Assembly (NCBI GenBank): GCA_902796045.1
Contig: CADBNQ010000038.1
Coordinates: forward strand, 1-12,150
Direction of reading: 5' to 3'
Source: an uncultured Lachnospiraceae bacterium
GTDB taxonomy: Bacteria > Bacillota > Clostridia > Lachnospirales > Lachnospiraceae
DNA length: 12,150 nucleotides
In this document: positions 1-6,463 of the stretch, piece by piece
Position numbering within the stretch: position 1 is the first letter of the stretch
How the letters are laid out: each line of letters opens with the position of its first letter
The notes under the pieces: model-generated
Database searches by the model: none
What the model was told of the DNA's origin: nothing
The model's input: only the letters and a program-made list of their open reading frames with translations
Position numbers and translations under genes: made by a program

Positions 1-441
1 AGCGGGGGTGATCCTATACCATGGTATCCTGTACAGCCTTCACCTGCGTTGTTCCCGCGCAAGCGGGGGTGATCCCGCCGTAAACGAGCGTTACAATTCC
101 CGGCTGTCGTTGTTCCCGCGCAAGCGGGGGTGATCCCTGGCATGACAGCACCTGCAAAAGGCTGATTGAGTTGTTCCCGCGCAAGCGGGGGTGATCCTGC
201 TCTTGTGCTAAGATGGTTGAGTTAGCCCAGGTTGTTCCCGCGCAAGCGGGGGTGATCCCCTGCAAACCACAATGGCACTTTTCTTACAAGGGTTGTTCCC
301 GCGCAAGCGGGGGTGATCCCCATTCCAGAGGCTTTTTGCCGTAGATCCTGTTGTTGTTCCCGCGCAAGCGGGGGTGATCCGTGATTCGTCCCGCAGATCA
401 GCTGATCAGAGCAGTTGTTCCCGCGCAAGCGGGGTTATCTT
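1..441 (+). CRISPR. CRISPR array, type I-E-like repeats, trailer end
   Basis: A partial repeat at 1-14 is followed by repeats starting at 48, 109, 170, 231, 292, 353 and 414, an exact 61-bp period of 28-bp repeat plus 33-bp spacer with seven spacers. The repeat begins GTTGTTCCCGCG and ends CGGGGGTGATCC, with a CCCGC/GCGGG hairpin core; this resembles type I-E repeats of E. coli and lactobacilli. The first six full repeats are identical. The last (414-441) is degenerate: it lost one G of the G-run and has G-to-T and C-to-T changes near its 3' end. By repeat orientation and by the decayed last copy, transcription should run left to right, with the leader outside the window to the left. No cas gene lies in the window, so subtype is inferred from repeat form only. 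Confidence 0.97.
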
Positions 442-696
442 GGACAGCTTCAGAATGGTTTAGTATATCAATAAGATTGGACATAACTGGGTTTTAGATA
501 TTTAGTATTGTTTTAGAAAGTATATAGTGCTGGACTACTTAAGCTAATCTACATTTTGTCAACAATATCAATTTCTTGAATCTTTAGCTATTATTCACTA
601 CACTAAATGGTTAAATTGTGTGTGATTACAAATATGGAATTAATATTGAGTAGAAACTTCATGAATACTACTAAATAGCCAATATATCAAAATTAA

Positions 697-705
697 TGTT
701 ATGAT
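697..705 (+). promoter_or_regulatory. Candidate extended -10 promoter
   Basis: TG, one base, then TATGAT at 700-705 gives an extended -10 element matching TATAAT at five of six positions. There is no good -35 hexamer 17 bp upstream, which extended -10 promoters tolerate. A start near 712 would give a leader of about 210 nt before the ATG at 923. A second, weaker option is TTGACT (809-814) with TATTGT (831-836) at 16-bp spacing. Neither is certain in such AT-rich DNA. Confidence 0.35.
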
Positions 706-835
706 ACACAGGAATGATTGTTGTATTGAATAGAGTTTTAGCTGGGAAGAAGGAAGAACCCAGATACAATAACAAATATAGTATTTTTAGAGAGGAGTTA
801 AGAATGCGTTGACTATAAGGACGAAAATATTATTG

Positions 836-905
836 TTCGGGAGAATATCTGTAAGTTAAGTGAAAACTAATGGGAAGAAAGTATCCATGTTAGGATAAGC
901 CCGAA
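836..905 (+). promoter_or_regulatory. Possible structured leader ahead of the channel operon
   Basis: TTCGGG (836-841) is exactly complementary to CCCGAA (900-905). The enclosed segment ends in a hairpin, TATCC (882-886) with GGATA (893-897) around a six-base loop. The closing stem stops just before the GGAGG of the next gene (911-915). The arrangement could be a cis-regulatory RNA. I could not match it to a riboswitch class I know, including the c-di-AMP (ydaO) type often found before potassium-transport genes. Confidence 0.3.
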
Positions 906-922
906 GGAAAGGAGGGACAGTT

Positions 923-1147
923 ATGTCAGATGTTATTTTTCGACAATGCCTGACGCGGTTTATCAGGAATTTTGCCTACGGGGATGCGGTCAGGCATCTG
1001 TATAAAAGAGGGTATTCAACTGAGAGAATCATCAGAGACTATAGTTATCCTTTTACCAGGGAAGAGCTGGAAGAGATCAGAGATTCAATAAAGGAAGGAG
1101 ATGAACGGGGTGAAAAAGGCCAGCTTAAAAGAAAGAATAAAGTATAA
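923..1147 (+). CDS. Small protein of unknown function, 74 aa
   Basis: An ATG at 923 follows GGAGG (911-915) with 7-nt spacing, an ideal site, and the frame is open to a TAA at 1145-1147. The product is hydrophilic and charged with no membrane segment or signal peptide. The first 50 residues are basic and aromatic (CLTRFIRNF, HLYKRGYSTERIIRDY), followed by an acidic and then a lysine-rich tail. The 3' end overlaps the downstream channel gene by 38-47 bp in another frame, which suggests translational coupling and a linked role. I do not recognise the family. It may assist or regulate the channel, but that rests only on position. Reality of the gene is supported by the ribosome binding site and overlap. 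Confidence 0.75.
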   Translation: MSDVIFRQCLTRFIRNFAYGDAVRHLYKRGYSTERIIRDYSYPFTREELEEIRDSIKEGDERGEKGQLKRKNKV

Positions 1148-2975
1148 GTTTGACAATCTTATGTCGAAAGGGACAGCGTCCCGGCTCCTGCTGCTGGCAG
1201 TTATAACGATGACGGTTGTGGTTGCCGGCGGTCTGATTGCGGTTATGCTGGGCGGGCCTGACGGAACAGGAGCGGAATCGCCCGGTAAGTCAATCTGGTT
1301 TACCATGATGCATGCGATCAATACCGGCGTACTTGCCAAAGAAGAAGGTACGGTGCAATACCTGGCAGTAATGACGGTCGTTACACTGGTCGGAATCTTC
1401 ATCACCAGTTTCCTTATTGGTACTATCTCCAACGGCATAAAGGATTTTGTTACAGATCTGCAGCGGGGAAAGTCCCGGGTGATCGAGGAAGGCCATGTGG
1501 TGATCATCGGTTTTGAGGACAACATAAACAGTATCATCGATGAGCTGGCCATGGCCAATGAGAATCAGCAGGATGCAGCTGTTGTTGTTATGGCTGAGGA
1601 GGATAAGATCAAGATGGAGGAAGCCATCAGTCAGCATGTGCCGGATCTGGGGAATCTCCGTCTGGTCTGCAGGACAGGGAAACCGGACAATCCTGATGAC
1701 CTGAAGGTGTGCTCTCTGGAAACCTGCAAGTCGGTGATCCTGAACATGAGCGATGACTTCATGACAGTGAAAACGATTCTTTTGTGCAGAAACATTCTTG
1801 ATGAATGCGGCAACAAAGATGCCTGCATCATCGCGACCGTCCGCGACCATGAGGTGCTCCAGCCTGCCAGGATTGCCGGCGGAGACAGGGCGGAGATCAT
1901 GTATTTCCAGAATACCATTGCCCGCCTGATGGTACAGTCGGCCCGCCATCCCGGTATGTCAGAGATTCTGGCTGAGCTGCTTAGTTTCAGAGGAAATGAG
2001 ATCTATGTAGAGGATGATCCTTCTATCACCGGCCTTTCTATAGAGGAGATGAATATGCGCCTGCCGGACTCCACCGGAATCGGTATGGTGAGGGATGGTA
2101 TCCCTGTGATCAACGGTGATCTGACAGAGCCTTTTAAACCTGGAGACAAGCTGATCAGAATCGCTTTGGATGATGATCCTCTGGTGATGAATGAAAAGGC
2201 TGTCATTGATGAGGAGGTATTTGAAAAGCAGACCGAGACGGACAAGGAACCCCATACCCTGCTGATTCTTGGCTACACGGATATGCTCCGGCAGATCCTG
2301 CTCGAGGAGGATGCCTATGCGGCATCCGGATCGAAGGTTATCGTTGCCGCGGAACCAGGCAAGATCGACATGGAAGTCATACCTTCTGCCGAGGAACTCC
2401 ATCATATCGAAGTGGATATCCGTGAGTGCAGGATCTTTAAGCGCAATGTTTTAGAGAAACTGGTCGCAGAGGGGCCGTCGAGTATCATGCTGATGTCGGA
2501 TGTTGAGCTGGAGAATGAAGATGCCGATGCGAGAACCCTGATGCTGCAGCTGCATTTAAATGATATCGCAGAAGAGAAAGGTGAGGTCATTCCTCTCACA
2601 ATTGAAATGAATCACACGAGAAACCAGCGGCTGTCTCAGATGATGCGTGCTTCGGACTTTGTTGTCAGCAGCAGCATTACTGCCAAGATGATGGTACAGA
2701 TCGCTGAACAGCGGCACAATAAAGCGATTCTGGAAGAGCTCCTTTCTGAAGAAGGATCGACGATCTATATGAAACCGGCTGCTAACTATGTGACTCCTGG
2801 TGTACCGGTAGATTTTTACACTCTGCGTGCATCTGCTTCCCGCTACGGAGAGATTGCCATCGGCTATAAAAAGTATGCACCAAATGATACATATACCATC
2901 GTGGTGAATCCGGCAGGCAGCACGACAGAGTCTTTCAGCGGACAGGACGACATCGTCGTTGTCGCAAGGGGGTGA
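1101..2975 (+). CDS. CASTOR/POLLUX-like ion channel with tandem RCK domains
   Basis: A 624-aa membrane protein built like two-TM gated channels. A short basic cytoplasmic start is followed by a hydrophobic segment (about residues 28-50), a pore-loop-like stretch (about 63-78, SIWFTMMHAINTG), a second membrane segment (about 85-111), then a large cytosolic part. A Rossmann RCK/TrkA-N-like fold starts at about residue 130 (HVVIIGFEDNINSIIDEL) and a second starts near 385 (TLLILGYTDMLRQILLEE). This order matches the CASTOR/POLLUX family, which in plants forms nuclear-envelope cation channels; bacterial members are poorly characterised. The canonical potassium filter TVGYG is absent, so ion selectivity is open. 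The start is ambiguous: ATG 1101 sits 5 nt after AAGGA, while GTG 1110 sits 9 nt after GGAG and gives 621 aa. The gene overlaps the 74-aa gene upstream. It ends in TGA, 38 bp before the next gene. Confidence 0.88.
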   Translation: MNGVKKASLKERIKYKFDNLMSKGTASRLLLLAVITMTVVVAGGLIAVMLGGPDGTGAESPGKSIWFTMMHAINTGVLAKEEGTVQYLAVMTVVTLVGIFITSFLIGTISNGIKDFVTDLQRGKSRVIEEGHVVIIGFEDNINSIIDELAMANENQQDAAVVVMAEEDKIKMEEAISQHVPDLGNLRLVCRTGKPDNPDDLKVCSLETCKSVILNMSDDFMTVKTILLCRNILDECGNKDACIIATVRDHEVLQPARIAGGDRAEIMYFQNTIARLMVQSARHPGMSEILAELLSFRGNEIYVEDDPSITGLSIEEMNMRLPDSTGIGMVRDGIPVINGDLTEPFKPGDKLIRIALDDDPLVMNEKAVIDEEVFEKQTETDKEPHTLLILGYTDMLRQILLEEDAYAASGSKVIVAAEPGKIDMEVIPSAEELHHIEVDIRECRIFKRNVLEKLVAEGPSSIMLMSDVELENEDADARTLMLQLHLNDIAEEKGEVIPLTIEMNHTRNQRLSQMMRASDFVVSSSITAKMMVQIAEQRHNKAILEELLSEEGSTIYMKPAANYVTPGVPVDFYTLRASASRYGEIAIGYKKYAPNDTYTIVVNPAGSTTESFSGQDDIVVVARG

Positions 2976-3013
2976 GGGAAATCACAGGGTAAATACATCG
3001 GAGGCATAGAAGC

Positions 3014-3490
3014 ATGTTCAGAAAGATGAGAAGAATAAAACAGCAGATCAGCCGGGAGGAATGTATCCGGATACTGAAAGAAGAACCCCGGGGCATCCTT
3101 TCCATGCTTGGTGATGATGGCTATCCTTATGGGATACCCTTGAGCCACTGGTACTGTGAGGAAGACGGAAAGATTTATTTTCATGGAGCAAAGACCGGAC
3201 ATAAAATCGATGCTGTGTCGAACTATGATAAGGTCAGCTTCTGTGTATATAATGAAGGATACCGGAAAGAAGGGGAGTGGGCACTCAATATCAGCAGTGT
3301 CGTCGTATTCGGAAAGATCAGGCTTGTGACAGATCAGGAGAAGGCTGCGATGATCTGCACAAATATCTGCAGGAAGTTTACTGACGATGAGGAATATCTT
3401 CAAAGGGAACTGGATCACGCCCTGTCCCGCGTCCAATGTCTGGAGCTGAATCCGGAGCATATGACGGGAAAGCTGGTGAATGAGGCATAA
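3014..3490 (+). CDS. Pyridoxamine 5'-phosphate oxidase-like / Nim-type flavoprotein
   Basis: A 158-aa cytosolic protein with features of the FMN-binding split-barrel superfamily, close to the NimA-like (nitroimidazole resistance) group. Visible motifs are an N-terminal helix ending ECIRILKEEPRGILSM, then DDGYPYGIPLSHWY, then IYFHGAKTGHKIDAV and VSFCVY, the usual order in small FMN oxidoreductases. FMN binding is inferred from the family; the natural substrate of such proteins is usually unknown. Length is typical. The start is supported by GGAGG at 3000-3004 with 9-nt spacing. It follows the channel gene by 38 bp and may be co-transcribed. A drug-resistance role should not be assumed from family membership. 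Confidence 0.88.
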   Translation: MFRKMRRIKQQISREECIRILKEEPRGILSMLGDDGYPYGIPLSHWYCEEDGKIYFHGAKTGHKIDAVSNYDKVSFCVYNEGYRKEGEWALNISSVVVFGKIRLVTDQEKAAMICTNICRKFTDDEEYLQRELDHALSRVQCLELNPEHMTGKLVNEA

Positions 3491-3546
3491 GAACGGAAAT
3501 CGCCGAGGCGAATCCGATTGAAATATTAATAAAGAGGAGGTTAAAC

Positions 3547-4431
3547 ATGAGTAAAAGTTTAAGTGCAAAAATCATGTCCGATCTGCTTTTGTTCTGGCCC
3601 AAAAAAACAGCGCAGGAAACCGAGAAGACCATAGCAGAGACCCTGAAAGGCGGAGAAAAAATGACCCCTCCGCCGAAGAATATCCTGACAAGACATGAAG
3701 ACAATGAGAACGGAAGGATCTTTTATGTCAACGAGAAGAGTGTATCCCCCTATGTTATATTCTATATGCACGGGGGTGCCTATTTCTATGATTTTATTGC
3801 ACCCCACTGGCGTTTGCTTGAGAGACTCGTAAAAGGGACGAATGCACTGGTGATCGCTCCGGCCTACCGTCTGGTGCCATTTGGTACCTACAAGGAAGCC
3901 TATGACCTGATTGTGCCGGTTTATAAACAGTTCTGCGAGGAGCATCCGGAGAAGAAGATCATATTGATGGGTGATTCCGCAGGGGGCGGTCTTTCCCTTG
4001 CTCTGGCAGAGCATTTTAAAGAAGAGGGGATCCGCATGCCGGATGAGCTCATTCTATACTCCCCATGGGTCGATGTTTCCATGGAGAATGAAGAAATCAA
4101 AGAATATCAGGCAAGGGACCCCTTCCTTTTTGCAGAGTCTTTATCTACTGTTGCGGTGCACTGGGCAGATGGTCTTGATATTCACGACCCGAAGATCAGC
4201 CCAATCTACGGAGACCTGAAGGACATTCATCATGTGACCGTATTTGTCGGAACAGATGAAATCATTTATCCTGATGCAACGAAAATGTTCCATATGCTGG
4301 ATAAAGATGTGTCAAACGAATTGATTGTCGGGGAAGGCATGAATCATGTCTATCCACTGTTCCCAATTAAAGAATCAGTATACACTGACAACAAAATCTT
4401 TCATACTGTCATGAGGCAGCCGACGAATTAA
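3547..4431 (+). CDS. Alpha/beta hydrolase, HSL-type esterase/lipase
   Basis: A 294-aa enzyme of the hormone-sensitive-lipase (alpha/beta hydrolase fold-3) family, expected to hydrolyse small esters in the cytosol. The oxyanion-hole motif HGG is at residues 75-77 (YMHGGAYF). The nucleophile elbow GDSAG is at 142-146, making Ser144 the nucleophile. The acid is probably Asp237 (VGTDE) and the base His267 (GMNHVYP), so the triad is complete and in order. There is no signal peptide. The start follows a strong AGAGGAGG site at 3533-3540 with 6-nt spacing. It lies 56 bp after the flavoprotein gene on the same strand, possibly one transcript. The gene converges on pfkA with a gap of only 24 bp. Substrate cannot be told from sequence. 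Confidence 0.92.
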   Translation: MSKSLSAKIMSDLLLFWPKKTAQETEKTIAETLKGGEKMTPPPKNILTRHEDNENGRIFYVNEKSVSPYVIFYMHGGAYFYDFIAPHWRLLERLVKGTNALVIAPAYRLVPFGTYKEAYDLIVPVYKQFCEEHPEKKIILMGDSAGGGLSLALAEHFKEEGIRMPDELILYSPWVDVSMENEEIKEYQARDPFLFAESLSTVAVHWADGLDIHDPKISPIYGDLKDIHHVTVFVGTDEIIYPDATKMFHMLDKDVSNELIVGEGMNHVYPLFPIKESVYTDNKIFHTVMRQPTN

Positions 4432-4455
4432 GGATGACATAAAGAGGAGTATTTC

Positions 4456-5508
4456 CTAATATACACCGGTCATGGTTTTAACTACGATATTCTCATTTTC
4501 GCTTATTTTGTTTTCCAGTTTTAAGCCTTCGACCATATCAACATCACAGATTGCTCCCTCAATATGAGCTACGATTCGATTGGTTTTGCCTTCTGCCAGT
4601 ATAGTTACGGCATGATGTCCCATACGGGTTGCAGTTACACGGTCACGTGCAGTCGGATTACCACCGCGTTGTACGTGGCCGAGTACTGTGACACGGGGGA
4701 TCAGACCGAGATGCTGTCTGATCAGCTGACCAATCTGGTAGCCTGCACCGCTTCCATCGGCGAAAACAGGCAGATCCACCTCCTGATCACTGTTTTCCGG
4801 ATGGGCTCCTTCTGCAACAACGATCATGAAATTAGTGCGTCCTGCAATACGTGCAGAGCGGATCTTATCGATGACGTCCCGCTCGATATCCCAGGGCTCT
4901 TCAGGAATCAATACGGCAGTAGCACCGGTAGCGATTCCGACATACAGCGCAAGATTACCTGCACGATGTCCCATGACCTCGATCACGGAGCAGCGCTCAT
5001 GGGACTGACTGGTATCACGAAGCTTATCGATAGCTTCGACGGCAGTGTTGGCTGCAGTATCATATCCTATACTGTAATTCGTACATCCGATATCATTATC
5101 GATAGTTCCCGGGATGCCCACTACTGATATGGGGTATTCTGTTGAGAGGGCTAAAGCTCCGGCAAAAGTGCCGTCCCCGCCGATGGCAACGATGCCGTCG
5201 AGACCGAAAAGGCGGCAGTTGTTATAGGCCTTTTCACGGCCTTCCTTTGTGCGGAATTCTTCACTTCTGGCGGTGTACAGGATAGTTCCACCTATATTGA
5301 TGATGTGGGAGACATCCTTTGTTGTCATCGGGAACATATCACCATTGATCAGTCCCTGCCAGCCGCGCCGGATCCCGATCACTTCAATGCCTCGATAGAC
5401 AGCTGTCCGGACAACAGAACGAACTGCCGCGTTCATTCCGGGTGCATCTCCCCCTGAAGTAAGAACACCAATTCTCTTTACCTTATTTGTGAAATTCGGT
5501 TTATCCAT
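4456..5508 (-). CDS. pfkA: ATP-dependent 6-phosphofructokinase
   Basis: The 350-aa protein phosphorylates fructose 6-phosphate to fructose 1,6-bisphosphate with ATP, the committing step of glycolysis, in the cytosol. The N-terminal IGVLTSGGDAPGMNAAVR is a PfkA hallmark. GGDGT (110-114) and PGTIDND (133-139, catalytic Asp137) carry Gly at both positions that separate ATP from PPi enzymes (GGDD and PKTIDND), so ATP is the likely donor. MGHRAG (179-184) and GHVQRGG (277-283) complete the sugar-phosphate site; the His in MGH replaces the Arg of the E. coli enzyme. It is about 30 residues longer than E. coli PfkA, with short extensions. The start is backed by AAAGGAG about 9 nt upstream and a strong promoter at 5556-5583. 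The gene stands alone, divergent from the peroxidase gene. No clear terminator was seen at its 3' end. Confidence 0.97.
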   Translation of the reverse strand: MDKPNFTNKVKRIGVLTSGGDAPGMNAAVRSVVRTAVYRGIEVIGIRRGWQGLINGDMFPMTTKDVSHIINIGGTILYTARSEEFRTKEGREKAYNNCRLFGLDGIVAIGGDGTFAGALALSTEYPISVVGIPGTIDNDIGCTNYSIGYDTAANTAVEAIDKLRDTSQSHERCSVIEVMGHRAGNLALYVGIATGATAVLIPEEPWDIERDVIDKIRSARIAGRTNFMIVVAEGAHPENSDQEVDLPVFADGSGAGYQIGQLIRQHLGLIPRVTVLGHVQRGGNPTARDRVTATRMGHHAVTILAEGKTNRIVAHIEGAICDVDMVEGLKLENKISENENIVVKTMTGVY

Positions 5509-5535
5509 GTGCAGATTCTCCTTTCTTTTTCTTAT

Positions 5536-5550
5536 ACAGATACTATCTGT
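5536..5550. promoter_or_regulatory. Perfect dyad at the pfkA transcription start
   Basis: ACAGATA-C-TATCTGT is a perfect 7-1-7 inverted repeat covering the expected start site and first dozen bases of the pfkA transcript. A protein bound here would block initiation or escape. It is a good operator candidate; I do not recognise the cognate regulator. An RNA hairpin here would lack a loop of workable size, so a DNA site is more likely. Confidence 0.45.
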
Positions 5551-5555
5551 TTCCC

Positions 5556-5583
5556 ATTATATATTTGTAAAAGCATATGTCAA
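5556..5583 (-). promoter_or_regulatory. Sigma-A-type promoter of pfkA
   Basis: Read on the minus strand, TTGACA (5583-5578) is followed after 16 bp by TATAAT (5561-5556); both hexamers match the consensus exactly. Transcription should start near 5549, about 40 nt before the ATG. This suggests strong expression, as expected for a glycolytic gene. Confidence 0.85.
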
Positions 5584-5600
5584 GCGGTCCGGAAATAGCC

Positions 5601-5698
5601 TGATTACTAATCAAATCGAGCTGCCGTGATAATCATTCATATGATTTTCAGGGTGCCTTTTTAAACCATTCCTTTCTTCTATATCTGATGAGTAATCA
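5601..5698. promoter_or_regulatory. Pair of related palindromic elements between pfkA and the peroxidase gene
   Basis: TGATTACTAATCA (5601-5613) is a perfect 6-1-6 palindrome. TGATGAGTAATCA (5686-5698) matches it at 11 of 13 positions and starts 85 bp further on, close to eight helical turns. Between them, AATCAT (5631-5636) and ATGATT (5641-5646) form another inverted repeat with a 4-bp spacer. The two half-site families share TGATT/AATCA. They resemble FNR/CRP-type half sites but the central spacing is one base too long for an FNR box. The regulator is unknown. Confidence 0.35.
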
Positions 5699-5739
5699 AT
5701 TGAGAGCTCCGGATATTACCTGGGCTGCGAAAAACTATT

Positions 5740-5756
5740 ATTAATATTGTATTAAT
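5740..5756. promoter_or_regulatory. 17-bp dyad upstream of the peroxidase promoter
   Basis: ATTAATA-TTG-TATTAAT is a perfect 7-3-7 inverted repeat whose centre lies about 66 bp before the expected transcription start of the peroxidase gene, where activators often bind. It does not fit the 7-1-7 spacing of Fur or PerR boxes. As it is pure A/T in the arms it could instead act as an UP-like element or be chance. Confidence 0.35.
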
Positions 5757-5778
5757 TTTGCTGGTCTCCGGAAAAATA

Positions 5779-5807
5779 TTGACAAAATCTAAAAAGTGTA
5801 TTAAAAT
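5779..5807 (+). promoter_or_regulatory. Sigma-A-type promoter of the glutathione peroxidase gene
   Basis: TTGACA (5779-5784) and TAAAAT (5802-5807) are separated by 17 bp, matching consensus at 11 of 12 positions. The start would fall near 5814, leaving about 64 nt before the ATG, with AAAGGAG at 5864-5870 as ribosome binding site. Confidence 0.85.
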
Positions 5808-5877
5808 ACGGACTGTTTTATCAACTTGCAGGCAATCAGTGATATAAAAAACATACTCTTAAGAAAGGAGTTTAAAG

Positions 5878-6423
5878 ATGAAAACAGTATATGATTTTAC
5901 AGTGAAGGATATGCAGGGTAAGGAGATCAGCCTGTCTGACTATCAGGGAAAGGTCCTGCTTATTGTGAACACGGCAACCGGATGTGGATTTACACCTCAT
6001 TATGAACCACTTGAGGACATGTACAGGACAATGAGGGACAAAGGATTTGAGGTCCTTGATTTCCCCTGCAACCAGTTTGCCAATCAGGCACCGGGCAGCG
6101 ATGAGGAGATTCATGAGTTCTGCACTGTGAAGTTCGGCACAGAGTTTCCCCGTTTTGCCAAGATTGATGTCAATGGAGAGACGGCGGATCCGCTCTTTGT
6201 ATTCCTTGCAGCCCAGAAGCCTTTTGAAGGTTTTGGTAAGGGACTGAAGAATGCCGCTTTAAACAAGTTCGCTGATATGAACAATAAGGCCTTTGGGGAT
6301 AAAGCCTATATCAAATGGAATTTTACCAAGTTCCTCATCGACTGGGAAGGCAATGTCATGGCCCGGTTCGAGCCTACCGAGGATATGGAAACAGTGAAGA
6401 AGGCAGTGGCTGCCGCCCTGTAG
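5878..6423 (+). CDS. Glutathione peroxidase-family (thiol) peroxidase, Cys type
   Basis: A 181-aa cytosolic peroxidase that reduces hydrogen peroxide and organic hydroperoxides. The peroxidatic residue is Cys36 (NTATGCGFTPHY), where animal enzymes have selenocysteine. FPCNQF (62-67) and WNFTKFL (147-153) supply the conserved Gln, Trp and Asn of the active-site tetrad. Cys82 (FCTVKF) is at the place of the resolving cysteine in thioredoxin-dependent plant and bacterial members, so thioredoxin rather than glutathione is the probable reductant. Full family length. The start has AAAGGAG with 7-nt spacing. It is monocistronic: own promoter at 5779-5807 and strong terminator at 6464-6500. The upstream dyads suggest regulation, possibly by oxidative stress, but no PerR box was recognised. 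Confidence 0.96.
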   Translation: MKTVYDFTVKDMQGKEISLSDYQGKVLLIVNTATGCGFTPHYEPLEDMYRTMRDKGFEVLDFPCNQFANQAPGSDEEIHEFCTVKFGTEFPRFAKIDVNGETADPLFVFLAAQKPFEGFGKGLKNAALNKFADMNNKAFGDKAYIKWNFTKFLIDWEGNVMARFEPTEDMETVKKAVAAAL

Positions 6424-6463
6424 CATACTCCTGCAGCAAATGAATATCTTGTGAGATCCGATC

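Larger units (their letters stand above)
442..922. other. AT-rich intergenic region downstream of the CRISPR array
   Basis: About 480 bp with no credible gene on either strand and base composition much richer in A and T than the flanking genes. It contains an extended -10 candidate near 697-705, a two-codon ORF behind a strong ribosome binding site (791-812), and an inverted-repeat leader candidate (836-905) just ahead of the next ribosome binding site. No further CRISPR repeats, insertion-sequence ends or tRNA were seen. It could be a long 5' untranslated region for the channel operon, or decayed DNA between array and operon. Confidence 0.6.

Noticed and set aside
14..428. Minus-strand open frames across the array with repeated ITPACAGTT peptide units
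   Set aside because: These are translations of the 61-bp CRISPR unit; the peptide repeats follow the DNA repeats exactly. Such frames are a known annotation artefact.
1290..1949. 219-aa open frame antisense to the channel gene
   Set aside because: No credible ribosome binding site or domain, and it lies wholly opposite a strongly supported coding gene.
4407..4439. Terminator for the convergent hydrolase/pfkA ends
   Set aside because: TGTCAT and ATGACA give a 6-bp stem with a 21-nt loop and no T-tract on either strand.
4564..5127. 187-aa plus-strand open frame opposite pfkA
   Set aside because: Shadow of the pfkA coding frame; no family motifs.
5601..5613. FNR box
   Set aside because: TGAT and ATCA half sites are separated by five bases, not the four of the FNR consensus, and the outer T/A pair is lacking.
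5627..5641. Fur box in TGATAATCATT
   Set aside because: The left half fits but the right half matches only about half of the 7-1-7 consensus.
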